Below are positions 25,377 to 36,959 of a stretch of 64,000 bases of DNA, one piece after another. The notes under the pieces were generated by a model. That model did no database searches. It saw only the letters and a list, made by a program, of their open reading frames with translations, and had not been told where the DNA came from. The number at the start of each line of letters is the position of its first letter. Within the stretch, counting starts at the first letter, position 1. The stretch covers positions 29,039,659 through 29,103,658 of the forward strand of contig CM072811.1 in the NCBI GenBank assembly GCA_037013495.1, read 5' to 3'. This DNA is from Hippophae tibetana (lineage: Eukaryota > Streptophyta > Magnoliopsida > Rosales > Elaeagnaceae). A program made the translations under genes and the position numbers.

Positions 25377-26354
25377 AATATCCTAAATCACTTTCGTGGA
25401 TTGATACAGTTGCATTTATCTTATGCAACAAGCCTTTAAACCCCTAGGTTACCCTAGTGGACGAGTTTAAGTCTTATGAGAGTTTTGAGTAATGATACGT
25501 ACAAACATTGAACTAATGTAAAAATTAAAAGAAATAAAAAAATAACAACTCAAAAGCTAAAATTACAACAAAATCAAAAATTAACTTAAGAATAAAGAAA
25601 ACAAAGTGAAATAGAACACAACAATATCTCATATTTTTTAATATTCTTTAAGTTCCTAATTAAAATATAAAGCATAAGTTATTTTCATTTTTTTAAACAA
25701 TAATTATTTATTATAATAATTAGTTGAAATCATTTTCATATTTCATATAAAAAATGTATCAATTTAATTTCACCCAAACTTAGTGTCAAGAATCTGAATT
25801 TGTTTTGACTCTATTCCTTACAAGTTAATACTATCAAAAATATTGAATCCTATGAGTTCAAATACTCATACTTATTTATATGCAAAAAAGTTGGTGTATA
25901 GAAATGAAATAATATGTTCGCATATGTATATAAAGAAGAAAGGCTAAAAATATTATTTTAACATTGATCTCATGAAAGGAATCAAATGTATAAATTATAA
26001 AGATATCATATATAAAAATTGTTTTTATGCATCAATCAAACTCATTAAGCAAAAATTTAAAGATATATGCCTTTTAGAAGTGTAGGAAAAATAAACACAA
26101 TGACTTCTAGGGATTTATTTCCTATAATTTGGTTTTTGTAATTAGCCTTTACTCATAACTTTGTAGGCTATATAGGTCATAATATGTAGATTATATTGTA
26201 TATTATTTATCTTTCTATTTTTTAAGAGGTTTTTCAATATATATTTTTTTAGAGAGTGAACCCATGTATAGATTGTACATTTTTGTAAGATTTTGATGAG
26301 TGGTTAATTTTGTGGTTTTTCTTTTTGATTTTGGTTTAGGTAACCCTAGATATT

Positions 26355-26360
<6 letters not shown>

Positions 26361-26394
<34 letters not shown>
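26361..26394. repeat. (TC)17 microsatellite
   Basis: Perfect TC dinucleotide run of 34 bases. Confidence 0.95.
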
Positions 26395-26398
<4 letters not shown>

Positions 26399-28078
26399 GG
26401 TAGAAGTCATGCATGAATGAGATAAAATCATACACTATCAATTTCTACTTAAATAATTTAATCTATGTAAAAATAAAAAAAATATACAATAATTTATTAA
26501 GATGCGAAAAAAATTCATATATCCAATGCTAATACCTATAAAGATGATCTAAATATTTGAAGAAATAAGAAATATGTTTGGAGTAGAAAAAATATATTTC
26601 ACTCAAAATAAAGAAAATTAGGTTCAAATTATATCTTACATGGGTAGTCTCCACTATTTGATTCCTAAACACTGATTTTGGGTTTTAATATAATTTTCAC
26701 ATCTTATCAAGAAATACTAGTTATGAAAAAAAATAACTAATTACCAAAAAAATACTCCATGATATGTTATCAAAAATTAATCTAATAATGTAAAAGACTT
26801 AACTATTTACTTAAATTTGATTTAAAGAAATGATACATTTTTTTAATAAAAGTTTTTAAAACTAATTCTAAACCACACAAAGAAAATAAAATCAAACACA
26901 ATAAAAATGAAAATGTAAATATAAATTTTTTATTTTCTTTTTTAAATTGTTAAAGTTTTTGAAATTAAGCATAGTAACTTTTCACTACCGTCAACCTAGA
27001 ACTTACATTGTCCGCAATGTAACAACTGTAAATTAAAAATAAAGAGAAAATAGAGGAAAAATGACATATTTTTTGAGAATGTGCAAGTAGTGATGAAGAA
27101 ATGCAGGTATATCCATCATGTTCATCATTAAAGTACACACAGATAGATCATTGTTAACTTCTAACATTTCAAAAAATATTTTTAGTTTTAACTATTATAA
27201 AATTATTCATATTAAATTAAATTAAAATAAATAAAAGAAATTAAATTGATAAAAGAAATAAAAGAAAATTACACGAAATAATAGGTTGCCTCATTTCCAA
27301 CGCTTAGTTTAACGTCTAAGCAAGACGTAACTTGAGGGATTTCATTGTAAGTAAACTCAATGTCCCAACATAATTTAGTTAATCAAACCTATAGGTAGGA
27401 CAAATTTGTCTACCTATACTTTTGTAATCATGCCTTATAAATTTTCAAATTTGTTTTTACTTAAAACTAGGGACATGCTCGTTGGTTTTAGATAATCTAC
27501 GTCTAGGTGCAAGTTAAATAATTAAGGCATAAAAACACAGTTGTACTTAGATCTAATAAATCAATTACCTCATTTTATCACATATTTTAATTAAAACTTT
27601 AAAATATTGGAGATAGTTTCATAAATTTTTTTTTATTTTTTTTATTATAATTTCTAAGTTAAATAACATAATCAATGTTAACTAAGAGAGCTCCCACGAA
27701 AGAATGGTGGAAAAAAAACTCCTTAAAAACCATCCTCTTAGACAGAACAATGTTCCTAGAAAAAACTAGTGATAGAAAGGCTTTCAAGAACTAGTCTCCT
27801 AGACACAATTCTATTAGATCTTTACTTTTCATTATATTAAAATCTAATTTAATTAAATTAATAAATTAAGTTAAGTTAAAAATCTAAGTTAACTAAGTTA
27901 ATAAATTAAGTTTTTTTTATTTTCTTTTAAAAATAAATTTAAAATTAAAACTTTTTTAAAAAAATTAAAAGAAAAAAAGTGAAAATTAAATTAAAAAGTA
28001 AATGAAAATTAAGACATAAAAATTAAATATTTTTAAACTTTATTTTAAAATTTTTAAAATTTATTTATTTATTTTTTT

Positions 28079-28500
28079 GGAAAGAAAATAATTAAATAAA
28101 ATAAATTTAAATTTTTTTTCGTAAATGTTTTTATTTTTAATTTAATTTAATTTATTTTTTTTTTATATTTGAAAAGGAAATAATTAAATAAAATAAAGTT
28201 TAATTATTTTTCTAAATTTTTTTAGTTTTTATTTTATTTATTTATTTATTTTTGAAAAGAAAATAATTAAGTGAGGTAAAGTTGAATTATTTTTTGAAAA
28301 TTTTATTTAAATTTTTTTAAATTTTTTAAAAGAAAATAATTAAATAATATAATATAAAATTTAAATTTTATTTATTTATTTATTTTTTTGAAAAGAAAAT
28401 AATTAAAAAATATATAGTTAATTTTTTTTCCTTATTTATTTTATTTATTTATTTTTTATTTTTTTTGAACATAAAATAAGTAAAAAAAATCACAATTATT
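28079..28500. repeat. Decayed AT-rich tandem repeat, about 6 units of 63-93 bp
   Basis: The word GAAAAGAAAATAATTAA recurs with changes at about 28079, 28172, 28253, 28328, 28391 and 28469, each preceded by a T/ATTT-rich stretch. Unit length shrinks from 93 to about 63 bases and then rises to about 78. GC is very low; such sequence could act as a matrix-attachment region. Confidence 0.65.
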
Positions 28501-28525
28501 TACAAAACAAAATGTTTTCTAAAAC

Positions 28526-29720
28526 TGGATGAGTAGAAATGACATCGCAAATTCTACAAATACTTTGGTTTTATATTTGTAAAACTCTCGCAAGTGCATG
28601 AATCATTTCATAGAATGATAAGTAATAATTAAACTTAAGAATTTGATTATCCGAGTATTAACTTTTTGGTTTTAAAACGATTACTGAAAATATGTTGTAA
28701 ATATATTTTTTGAAGAATAATTCTTATAAAAACTTTTCAAATATAGATTTAATCTAACTAACAAACGATTGTACCAACAAATAAAATAGCATTACTCTAA
28801 ATCAGATCGGATAATTTAACCTTAAAATCTAATTTTTAGATTTAAGTTTGTAATGAAAAATAATACATTTCTCTCTAACATTCTTAATATAAAGTCTTGA
28901 ATAAAAACAAAATCAATTCATTTTATAGAGATTTTTATTAATTTAATATTTCGTAAGTATAACAACGTTATTAATATATCAGGTTTATAAACACACAACC
29001 ATGTTAAATTTAATCACTGACAAATGAAATATAACATATAAGAATAAAACATAAAAATAATTGTAAATGATAAGATGGGGTATTTATAGGTGTGATTTGT
29101 AAAATGGGAAAGATGAAGTATTTATAGGTGATGAGAAGGGTAAAAAAGTGAGAAAAAATGATAAAGAATGGGTAAAACGTGTAATGGATGGATGCTAACA
29201 TAGGTGCTGAAGCAAACAGTAGCGTGCACGAATTTGGCATGATATGGCACTGATGGGTGTAGATGGGCGCATATGCAAGTGCGAATTAGGTGTGATGCGA
29301 CATGGTTGGGCGGCTTATGCGGCGCGATTGCGTGAAAAATTTGGCATGGTGTGGCACGGTTGCATGTGAAATGAGGTGTGGTATGGAGCAGCTACGCACG
29401 TTGTTCAGTGTGGTTTGCGCGTCTATGTGTGGAATGCAGCGTGGTTAGGCTGTTACGTGTAGAATTTCGGCCTTTTTGATATTTTTGACCAATTTTGTCC
29501 AATTTTTCCATCTTTTTAACTTTTCCTCATTTATTTCCTCAATATATTTGTGCTGTATTGCCTCAAGTATTTTTCTTAGAGTCTTTAAGTTATTTTTAAA
29601 CTAAAATACTTGAAAAATAATAAAAATATCAGTGATTCAAAAAAGATAAATTTTTATAAAAATATGATAAAATCATATAAATATAAATCTTTTTAATTAA
29701 TTAAAGTACATTAAATCATG
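28526..29720 (-). repeat. Family T LTR-like repeat, copy C (internal deletion)
   Basis: Starts near TGGATGAGTAGAAATGACATC, then jumps at about 28622 from the leader block to the block around AATTAAACTTAAGAATTTGATTATCC, so several hundred bases present in copy A are missing. It continues through a GC-richer, promoter-like part (29080-29460) with two minus-strand TATAAATA boxes and ends about 30 bases short of the CTCATCA terminus. The short ORF inside it is unlikely to be a gene. Confidence 0.6.
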
Positions 29721-29826
29721 TGATCCATAATTGATTAACTTAATAAGTAGTATGTGTTTTAATTGACATGAGAATATGATTAGATTAATTACTATATGGT
29801 ACATAATTTACTTGAGAGAGGAATAC
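29721..29826. repeat. 106-bp direct repeat, copy 2 (pair with 23907-24012)
   Basis: Related along its whole length to 23907-24012, starting TGATCCATAATTGAT. It lies between the end of copy C and truncated copy D1. Confidence 0.75.
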
Positions 29827-29957
29827 TGATGAGATAAGACCGGCATCGGGTTAGTAATACCGATCATGTAGATATTTTGATTTTATATTTGTAGAACTCT
29901 CGCAAGTGTATGAATCATTTTATAGAAAATGACAAGTATACTTTCAAGGTCGATATA
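29827..29957 (-). repeat. Family T LTR-like repeat, truncated copy D1
   Basis: Same variant leader as copy B1 (TGATGAGATAAGACCGGC). It is cut after 131 bases, where copy D2 begins. The cut point differs from that in B1. Confidence 0.65.
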
Positions 29958-30512
29958 TGATGAGCAGAACCGACATCGCTGATTCTCTAAATACTTTGGT
30001 TTTATATTTGTAAAACTCTCGCAAGTGTATGAATCATTTCATAGAAAATGATAAATATACTCTCAAGGTCAATATAAGAAAGGAATATATGTGGTTTTTA
30101 ATTTATTATTCAAACTTTTAAAAATGAAATTAAATCCTAAACATTCTGTCATGATATTTCGATTTTTTGTGTTTTCTAATCTAAAAACATTAAAAAATAA
30201 ACATATATGGATTTAATAAACAATTATGAATTTTTTTATCATTCATAAGAGTGGAGTATTTATAGATATAATAATTAAGTTATTTATTCTTGATCATATT
30301 ATTTATGTTATTAAAGATATAAATGAATATTTTCTTATTCTCTTCTTTTTGTATGAAAACCACTTTTGGTAGGATTAGATATTTTTTGTTAATAAAACAA
30401 ATTAATTAACACTTATGGGTAGTGTCGATACTTAATTTGGTTAATTAAATTAATTTCTTTTGTCAAAGAGATTGAAAATGAACCATTTATATGGTACATT
30501 TGGTTGTAGACA
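29958..30512 (-). repeat. Family T LTR-like repeat, copy D2 (truncated)
   Basis: Starts TGATGAGCAGAACCGACATC and follows copy A to the region around ATGGTACATTTGGTTG. It is then replaced by copia RT sequence at about 30513. Confidence 0.65.
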
Positions 30513-32418
30513 TCTATTTTAGAAGAAATTGAAACCCGATAATAGTGTTGAAAAATATAAGGCTTGTATTGTAGCCAAAGGATATACGCAAAGAGAAAAT
30601 GTAGATATCTTTGATACCCTTTGACATGTTACTAGATTAACTTCTATACATGTGTTATTTTATCTTACTGTTATTCATGATCTTATTGTGAACCAAATAA
30701 AGGTGAAAACTACTTTTCTAATGGTAATTTAGAAGAAGAGATTTACATGAACTAACCTCAAGGTTATGTTGTGCCTAGTCAAGGAAACAAAGTTTTCAAA
30801 CTTGATAAATCTCTGTATGGTTTAAAACAAGAACCTAAGCAATGAAATGAAAATTTTGATAATCTTGTTATCTTACATGGTTTCAAAATGAATGAAAGTG
30901 ACAAATGTATTTATTATAAGTCTTCAAATAACATTTGTATTATTATATGTCTGTATGTGGATGAATTATTTATTTTTGGTTTTAAATATTCATGTTGTGA
31001 ACAATGTGAAAAAAATATTATGTGCTAATTTTGATATGAAAGATCTCAGAGAAGCAAATATAATCCTTAGAATATAGATTACTAGGTCTAAAAAGGGACT
31101 TTTTTTTTAAATCAATCTCATTATGTTGAAAAGATCTTAAAGAAATATAATTACTTTAACTACAAACTTGTATATACTACTTATGATTTTAGTGTAAAGT
31201 TGTTCAAGAACATAGGAGATGGTGTTGGACAAACTAAGTATGCGAGCATTTTTGGTAGCTTACGTTACGCTACTGATTGTACTAGGCCTGACATAACTTA
31301 TGTTATGAGATTACTATACATGTAGACCTAGTATAGAGCATTGGAAGGCTATTGAAAGGATTATGAGGTACAAAAAAGGACTATGAACCTTGGATTACAT
31401 TATTAGAGATTTCCTACTATCTTAGAAAAATACAATGATGCTGATTGGAACATCATTTCATATGACTCCAAAGTAACCAACGATTATATTTTTAGCATAG
31501 ATGGTGCAATTGTTTCTTGAAACTCTTAGAAATAGAATATTTTGGCTCAATTTATGATGGAGTTTAAGATGATAGAACTAGCTACTACTAATGAGGAAGC
31601 AAACTGGTTATGAAGTTTGTTACTTGAGATCCCTTTATGAGAAATACCAATTCCAACTGTCTTGATCCATTACAATAGTATCAATGCTGTCGCAAAGATT
31701 CATAATCATTATTATGGCGGCAAGAGATGATAGATATGTCATAAGCATAATACTGTTAGACAATTTCTCTTTATATGAGTTGTAAGAACTTGGATGATCC
31801 TTTGATGAAAGGACAAGCTAGAGAGAAGGTTTTCAAAACCTCAAAAGGAATGAGATTAAAGTCTTTAGATTGATGAGTTACTCATGATGGTAACCCAAAT
31901 TATAGACTGGAGATCCCAAGAAATAACTTCATTGGGTAAGAACAAGTCATGAAGTAATATGAGATGAATTATGCTATTTTAAGTTATATTCTATGTTATT
32001 AGAGGAATGAAATCCTGAAGCGATAAAAGGATGAGTTAAGTATTAACTCTTAATAATAAGCTCTATACTCTATGTGGAGTGGAGTACATACTTACAAGAG
32101 TACTCTTGATAGACTCACCTATGTGAATATGGAAGTATGACCACTTCTAATGAAATTTTGGGTAACATTTATTAGATTCACTATACTGGGATACAAGTGC
32201 ATGGTCGTAAAGCATATGTTTTTTGAACTACATCTTAGAAATTTTGTGTGTGTGATGTTGTTAGAGACAGAGTTCAAAACTACGAGTTACTCTAGTATAT
32301 TCTAAAACATCTTTACCATACAAAGGTTTAAGTCGATAGACACCTTCCGCTTCTGTACAATTTTATATTTTGATTGGTTACTCAATGAAAACTATTTTCA
32401 AAAATTCAAGTGAGAGAT
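30513..32418 (+). pseudogene. Ty1/copia RT-RNase H remnant with 3' untranslated tail
   Basis: Starts inside RT (KYKACIVAKGYTQRENVDIFDT spread over about 30550-30620). Next come LEEEIYMN-PQGYVVPSQGN at about 30733-30790, KLDKSLYGLKQEPKQ at about 30800-30845 and the YVDE box at about 30955. RNase H traces run to about 31880, for example EHWKAIERIMRYKKG at about 31332-31380. From 31890 to 32418 there is a non-coding tail that ends in a polypurine tract, AAGTGAGAG (32408-32416), just before an LTR. The tail resembles the minus-strand sequence at 57406-57533. Gag to integrase are absent, and many stops are present. Confidence 0.82.
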
Positions 32419-33183
32419 TGTTGGAAATAAATGTGATTTGAAAGTAGAGAAAAAGTGCACATACGAGTTTTCCCACTCAACTTGTTCCATGTTAGTTTTT
32501 TTTATATCTCTTTTGAGGTGTTTATAAGACATTATATTAAGACTCGAGTTTGGACCCAAAGGGGTACCTAGTTTTGTGGAAGGATGAAGAGACATATTTA
32601 TCACAAAAGTGCACGTACCACTGTTGCCTTCCGACCGATCGACCATTTTATTTTTTTAATTAAAAAAATTAATTTTTTTTAACCAGTCTTAAAAGACTTA
32701 GTTTGTTGGAATATGTCTCTCTGCTCACATTTCCCTCAACGTCACTTTTTTGAAAGTTTCCCATAACATTTCTTTTTATCGTTACATTCTCCCACGCTTT
32801 CCTCTTAAGCAACTTCCATTTTTATTAATAAATAAAGATAGTGGCATCAGTAATTCGACACAACAAAAACCAACTACTTCTGATAATTTTCTCTACACAG
32901 AGAAATATAATTCTTTTCTTACGTTACTGTTTTTTTAGTTCTTTGATTTCGAGCAATCTAATTTTATTAGAGGTGTAGTATTTCGATCTTCTACAGTGCA
33001 ATAGACTTTCAAGATAGAGTTAGATTTTGGTTTATTTTATCTTAGGGATGACAACGCTGAGAATTGCTTACACAATTTGGGCAGAGCTGCAAAACATCTT
33101 TAATAAAACGATCTAGTCCACAATTCAACCCCAAAAAGTAAGTTGATAACTTATTTCCTTCTTTTATTACTTGTACAATAACA
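32419..33183 (+). repeat. Copia 3' LTR, family F copy 1
   Basis: Starts TGTTGGAAATAAATG immediately after the polypurine tract. It shares the block GGGCAGAGC plus CTAGTCC (about 33075-33122) and an end reading ACTTGTACAATAACA with the LTR at 56652-57405 on the other strand. Length is about 765 bp versus 754 bp for that copy. The right end is placed by this comparison and is approximate. Confidence 0.65.
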
Positions 33184-36100
33184 TCTATTTTGACCATATA
33201 AAATCATCCATTACTTACTAAATTAATTGGAACTTTGTATTTAAGGATTACTTCAAGAGGCTTCTTCCCTTTATTTGTCTTCTCATTGAATTACGCAAAT
33301 GCTTGCCAAAAAGGTTTGAGAAAGGATGTTCAATGGCTTAGTTGATGTCTATAGGAAGACAATGAAATCTAAGTGATGGTATTCCTGGTTTTTACCGTGG
33401 GTTCAATACCTGTTGTGTGGTGTGGGTATCATTGTATATTATACGACTCTTTGAAACCTCTTCTTTTGACCCCAAAAGATGTAGATTATAATAGTGGCAT
33501 AAACTGCAACTGTTCTTCTTCTTATGTGTCCAATTCGTCAATGAAACCAAATTTGACACATGTTTAATTTTTTGTGTTTTTCTTCTTATATTTCCAATTC
33601 GTAGGATTTCACCGTTTCCTACCAAAATCAAATTAAATACATGTCCAATTTATCGTAACTCAACTAGACAACATCCAATGAATATGATTTTTATCACTTG
33701 TCAACATAATTGACCAAAGTCAAATTGAACGTATGTCTAATTTATTATAATTTAATTGAACAATGCTTTTGTTCACTTATGAGTCTAATTCGTTGGATTT
33801 CACCATGTCCCGTTAGAACAAAATTATCCAACTAACATGATTTTGATTACTTGACAACATAACAAGTCAAAGTCAAATTCATGATATGTATAATTCATTG
33901 TAATTTAACTTAACAATACTTTGAAAGGTTTCCACCATGTTGTTTCTTGTGCATTTAGGCATCAAATTGGACTAAAAGAATACAAGTTAGACTATTGTTC
34001 TTACTTAACGGGACCAACACTTCACACAAGAAATATGGAAATGGATCATATTGAGTATTATTCAAGAGTATTCAAAGTCAAATAGAACTTAAATATGTAG
34101 GCTCATATTGAATGAAAGATCTACCACGAGTATTAATATAATGTAATATAAAACAATGAACATATTTTAATAGAAAACAAGTCGAAAAAAATTGTATGAA
34201 ATCAATTATGTTTTTGTGTTTTCAATTATGAAATGAACTCAAGTCTTCCAAATTGAATTAATGCTTATAAATCGAAAAGTTATATATAAAAAAGTACGTT
34301 TCTAATCACAAGCTATATCAGTGTGTGTGCGTGATTACAGACTCTCATGCATTAAATCCACAATAGAATATTTTGCCATCGTCTCTATCCGTAGTCATTA
34401 TTATTTTTAGCCATTGCCTCTCGCCTCGTATCGGACATTGCCTCGTCATTAAATTCATCGTCAACATCTGATTGGAAGACAAAAAAACCATTGTCGTCGT
34501 TCATTTGGATATAAAAGGTTGATGCCACTATTCATAGTACTCTTCGTTTTTAGCCATGGCCTTTGCCTGCCATTGTCTCTCATCAGCAATGGCCATTTGG
34601 GACAATGGAAGAAATGTTGAAATCTCGACCCTGATATGAATATGATGTAGAGAAATGAGGGCAAATAAATATAATTTAAAAGGGGTAAATGTGGAATATT
34701 AATAAAATTGAAAGTGGGTGTACGTACAATTTAGATTAAAAATAACGAAATGGGGGTTATATCAACTTGTTTCCCTTATTTCTTTAAAGTTTGATTTTGT
34801 TTTTTCTTTATTAGCTTTACATATTAGGATCATTCATGTGGATGCCTTAATATCATATGATAAAAATGGAAAATTAATTATTGATTACTTTTGCTACATC
34901 CGAAGATGCATAATGAAGATAATCTGATATCATGATATCTTGTGTTTTAATTAGAGGAACACTTGAGCTCTAGGATAGTATGATAATAAAAGTGGTGTGT
35001 AATATCTTTTAGGCTGCCGTGGATTAAGCTTTAGTTTGAAACATTTATTTATAATTTGCTTTTCTCTACTAGAGCAGTGGCTTACAAGATTTTGTTTTAT
35101 AAATTCCCTATTTATTTGATTTATTTCAAAAACATCCTGTTATCTTCGATCATCCATGACCCAACTATCTAAAATTACAATTAAATGTAAAAATAGATGC
35201 ACAACTAGCTATGGTATTTATGAACTACCATAATATACTTTTCTAATAATTTTACTTTATCATATTATTCTATCAAATAAAATCAAACCTCAATCGACTC
35301 TTAGTAGTTAGGTTCAATGACTTCCGCTTGAAATTTCTCCCTAAAAATTACCAAAATTTACTAAAATACTATATTTTTAACGTTAAATGCATTAAAATAT
35401 ATCAATTCAAAGTATGATACCAAAAAACCCGACAAAGTATTATACAATCATTTGCTACAAATAATATAAAACCTTTCGCTTCTCTCGTTCATCTGGTGGA
35501 TTACAACGTTTCCTTATGCCGACCTCTCGCACTGCTGGCTACTTTCAACCTCGGAATATCCCCTTGTCTCCAACCTCCAGTCATCGGTCTCCAATCTCAG
35601 AAGCTCAGCAATTATGAGTAACTTTCACGCGATTTTGACAAAAAGATTATAGCATTAATTTGTTCGTTCTATCGTTTATCTCAATTGCATATCACCTATC
35701 GCTTCATTGTCATTTTTATCGATACAAGCTTGAGTAAGTGTCGAAAATAAGTAGATCAACAATGGAGACAATCCACTCGATCTAAACAAAGTTGTGAGCA
35801 AGACCTTTACTCCATTGTTTTGGATTTGGAGTTAGAATTTTTGGATTCAATTTGCTCTCGATCAACCATTATCATCACCGTCGTAGGAGCTCTGTCTCCT
35901 TGGCGTGAACTATAGCACCACTGTAATAGTATCTCTATATCCACCACCACTAGATGATCTAAACTTCAATTAAAATCATCTACCTCCTTTAGTAAAGCCA
36001 TGTCAAGAAAATTTTGTTTCATTTGTTCATCATCTTGCGTGTTTCCTTGCTGTTTTTTCAGAACTAGATTCGTGTGTTCTATCTATTACTTCTATGGTGG

Positions 36101-36347
36101 ATATGTTATGTGCTGTTATTGCTTGGTTTGCTTTGGAGGATTTTGATACTATCTATTACTCGTGAGTTCGATCTATTTTATCTCTTTGTGCTGGTTAATT
36201 CTCTTCTGTAAATTTTGGTGAAGCAATGATTTACATGAAGAACTATTTCTCTGTCCATTTTGTGCTATTTGTGCTCCCTATTTGTGATCTTCATATTTAC
36301 ATATTATTACAAATTACTAGCACTAAGAGATCGAGTTGGGATCTAGG
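33184..36347. other. Intergenic region with tandem repeat and pyrimidine-rich, transcript-like segment
   Basis: No convincing ORF. 33529-33930 carries tandem repeats. 34330-34640 has scattered repeats of GCCATTGCCTC and CATTGTCTC type. 35460-36340 is GC-richer and pyrimidine-rich, like plant 5' untranslated sequence, and ends where the copia element at 36348 begins. I cannot identify a gene. Confidence 0.4.
33594..33930. repeat. About 191-bp tandem repeat, roughly two diverged units
   Basis: Unit starts are CCAATTCGTAGGATTTCACC (33594) and CTAATTCGTTGGATTTCACC (33785). Both continue with related words around ATGATTTT, CACTTGTCAACATAA or ACTTGACAACATAAC, and CAAAGTCAAATT. A leading partial unit is at about 33529. 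Confidence 0.65.
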
Positions 36348-36828
36348 TGTTAGAGATTGTTATAAAGTTTCTTAATTTAATGAGAAAAATAAGGAACAAT
36401 TCATGGAGCAAAACAAGGAGCTTAATTCAATAAGCAATTTAAGAAATCATTAATTTAAGAAGTAATTCAAAGAGTGAATTTTCCTATAAATAAATGTATA
36501 ATTGTAATAAATTAATTATACAAAATGTTCATTCCAATTGAGAGAAAAGCTTAGAGAGAAAAGTTTTTGTAAGAGAAAAGCTTAGAGAGAAAAACTTTTA
36601 CGAGAGAAAATTAAGAGTAATTTTCTTGGGTGTAATTGGGTTGTGGGTTGTGAGTTGTGAGTGTTGTAAACACCTTTTGTAATTTCTCTCTTTTCAATAA
36701 AAAGATCTGCAGTAGGTCCGGAGATGTAAGTAAGATTGACCGAACTCAGTTATCAAATTTATGTGTTATTTTCTATTCTTGCTTTCTCATAAATCTGGTT
36801 TATCGGGAATTTGCGTAATTTCTCAGCA
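36348..36828 (+). repeat. 5' LTR of the 36348-41341 copia element
   Basis: Starts TGTTAGAGATTG and ends TTTCTCAGCA. It matches 40904-41341. The word GAGAAAAGCTTAGAGAGAAAA occurs twice in tandem here (about 36541-36605), whereas the 3' LTR has a shortened version, explaining the 43-bp length difference. Confidence 0.9.
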
Positions 36829-36830
36829 AC

Positions 36831-36842
36831 TGGTATAAGAAC
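36831..36842 (+). other. Primer-binding site
   Basis: TGGTATAAGAAC, two bases after the LTR end, matches the initiator tRNA-Met site (TGGTATCAGAGC) with two changes. Confidence 0.85.
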
Positions 36843-36959
36843 TTTTGGTGGTAATTTCTTTCAATTTCCTACAAGGTTACTATTCACGTGAATAGTGAAA
36901 TTTTGTCGACGATATTTGTTCATTAAGGAAGATGTTCTAATACACGATGGTTTGCAAAA

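Larger units (their letters stand above)
25377..28525. other. Very AT-rich non-coding block between family T repeats
   Basis: No coding similarity. It contains a (TC)n microsatellite, a segment near 27290-27350 (GGTTGCCTCATTTCCAACGC and following) of a kind often seen in the untranslated part of plant Tat/Athila gypsy elements, and decayed tandem repeats at 28079-28500. If the flanking copies B2 and C are LTRs of one element, this would be its non-coding interior, making it a large non-autonomous derivative; that is inference. Confidence 0.4.

Noticed and set aside
26361-26394. (TC)17 tract as a possible promoter GAGA-type element
   Set aside because: No gene nearby on either side; treated as a plain microsatellite.
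36321-36347. CACTAAG near the 5' LTR and again at the end of the 3' LTR as a longer target duplication
   Set aside because: The first copy is about 20 bases away from the LTR start, so it cannot be a target duplication; the five-base CTAGG/CTAAG pair fits better.
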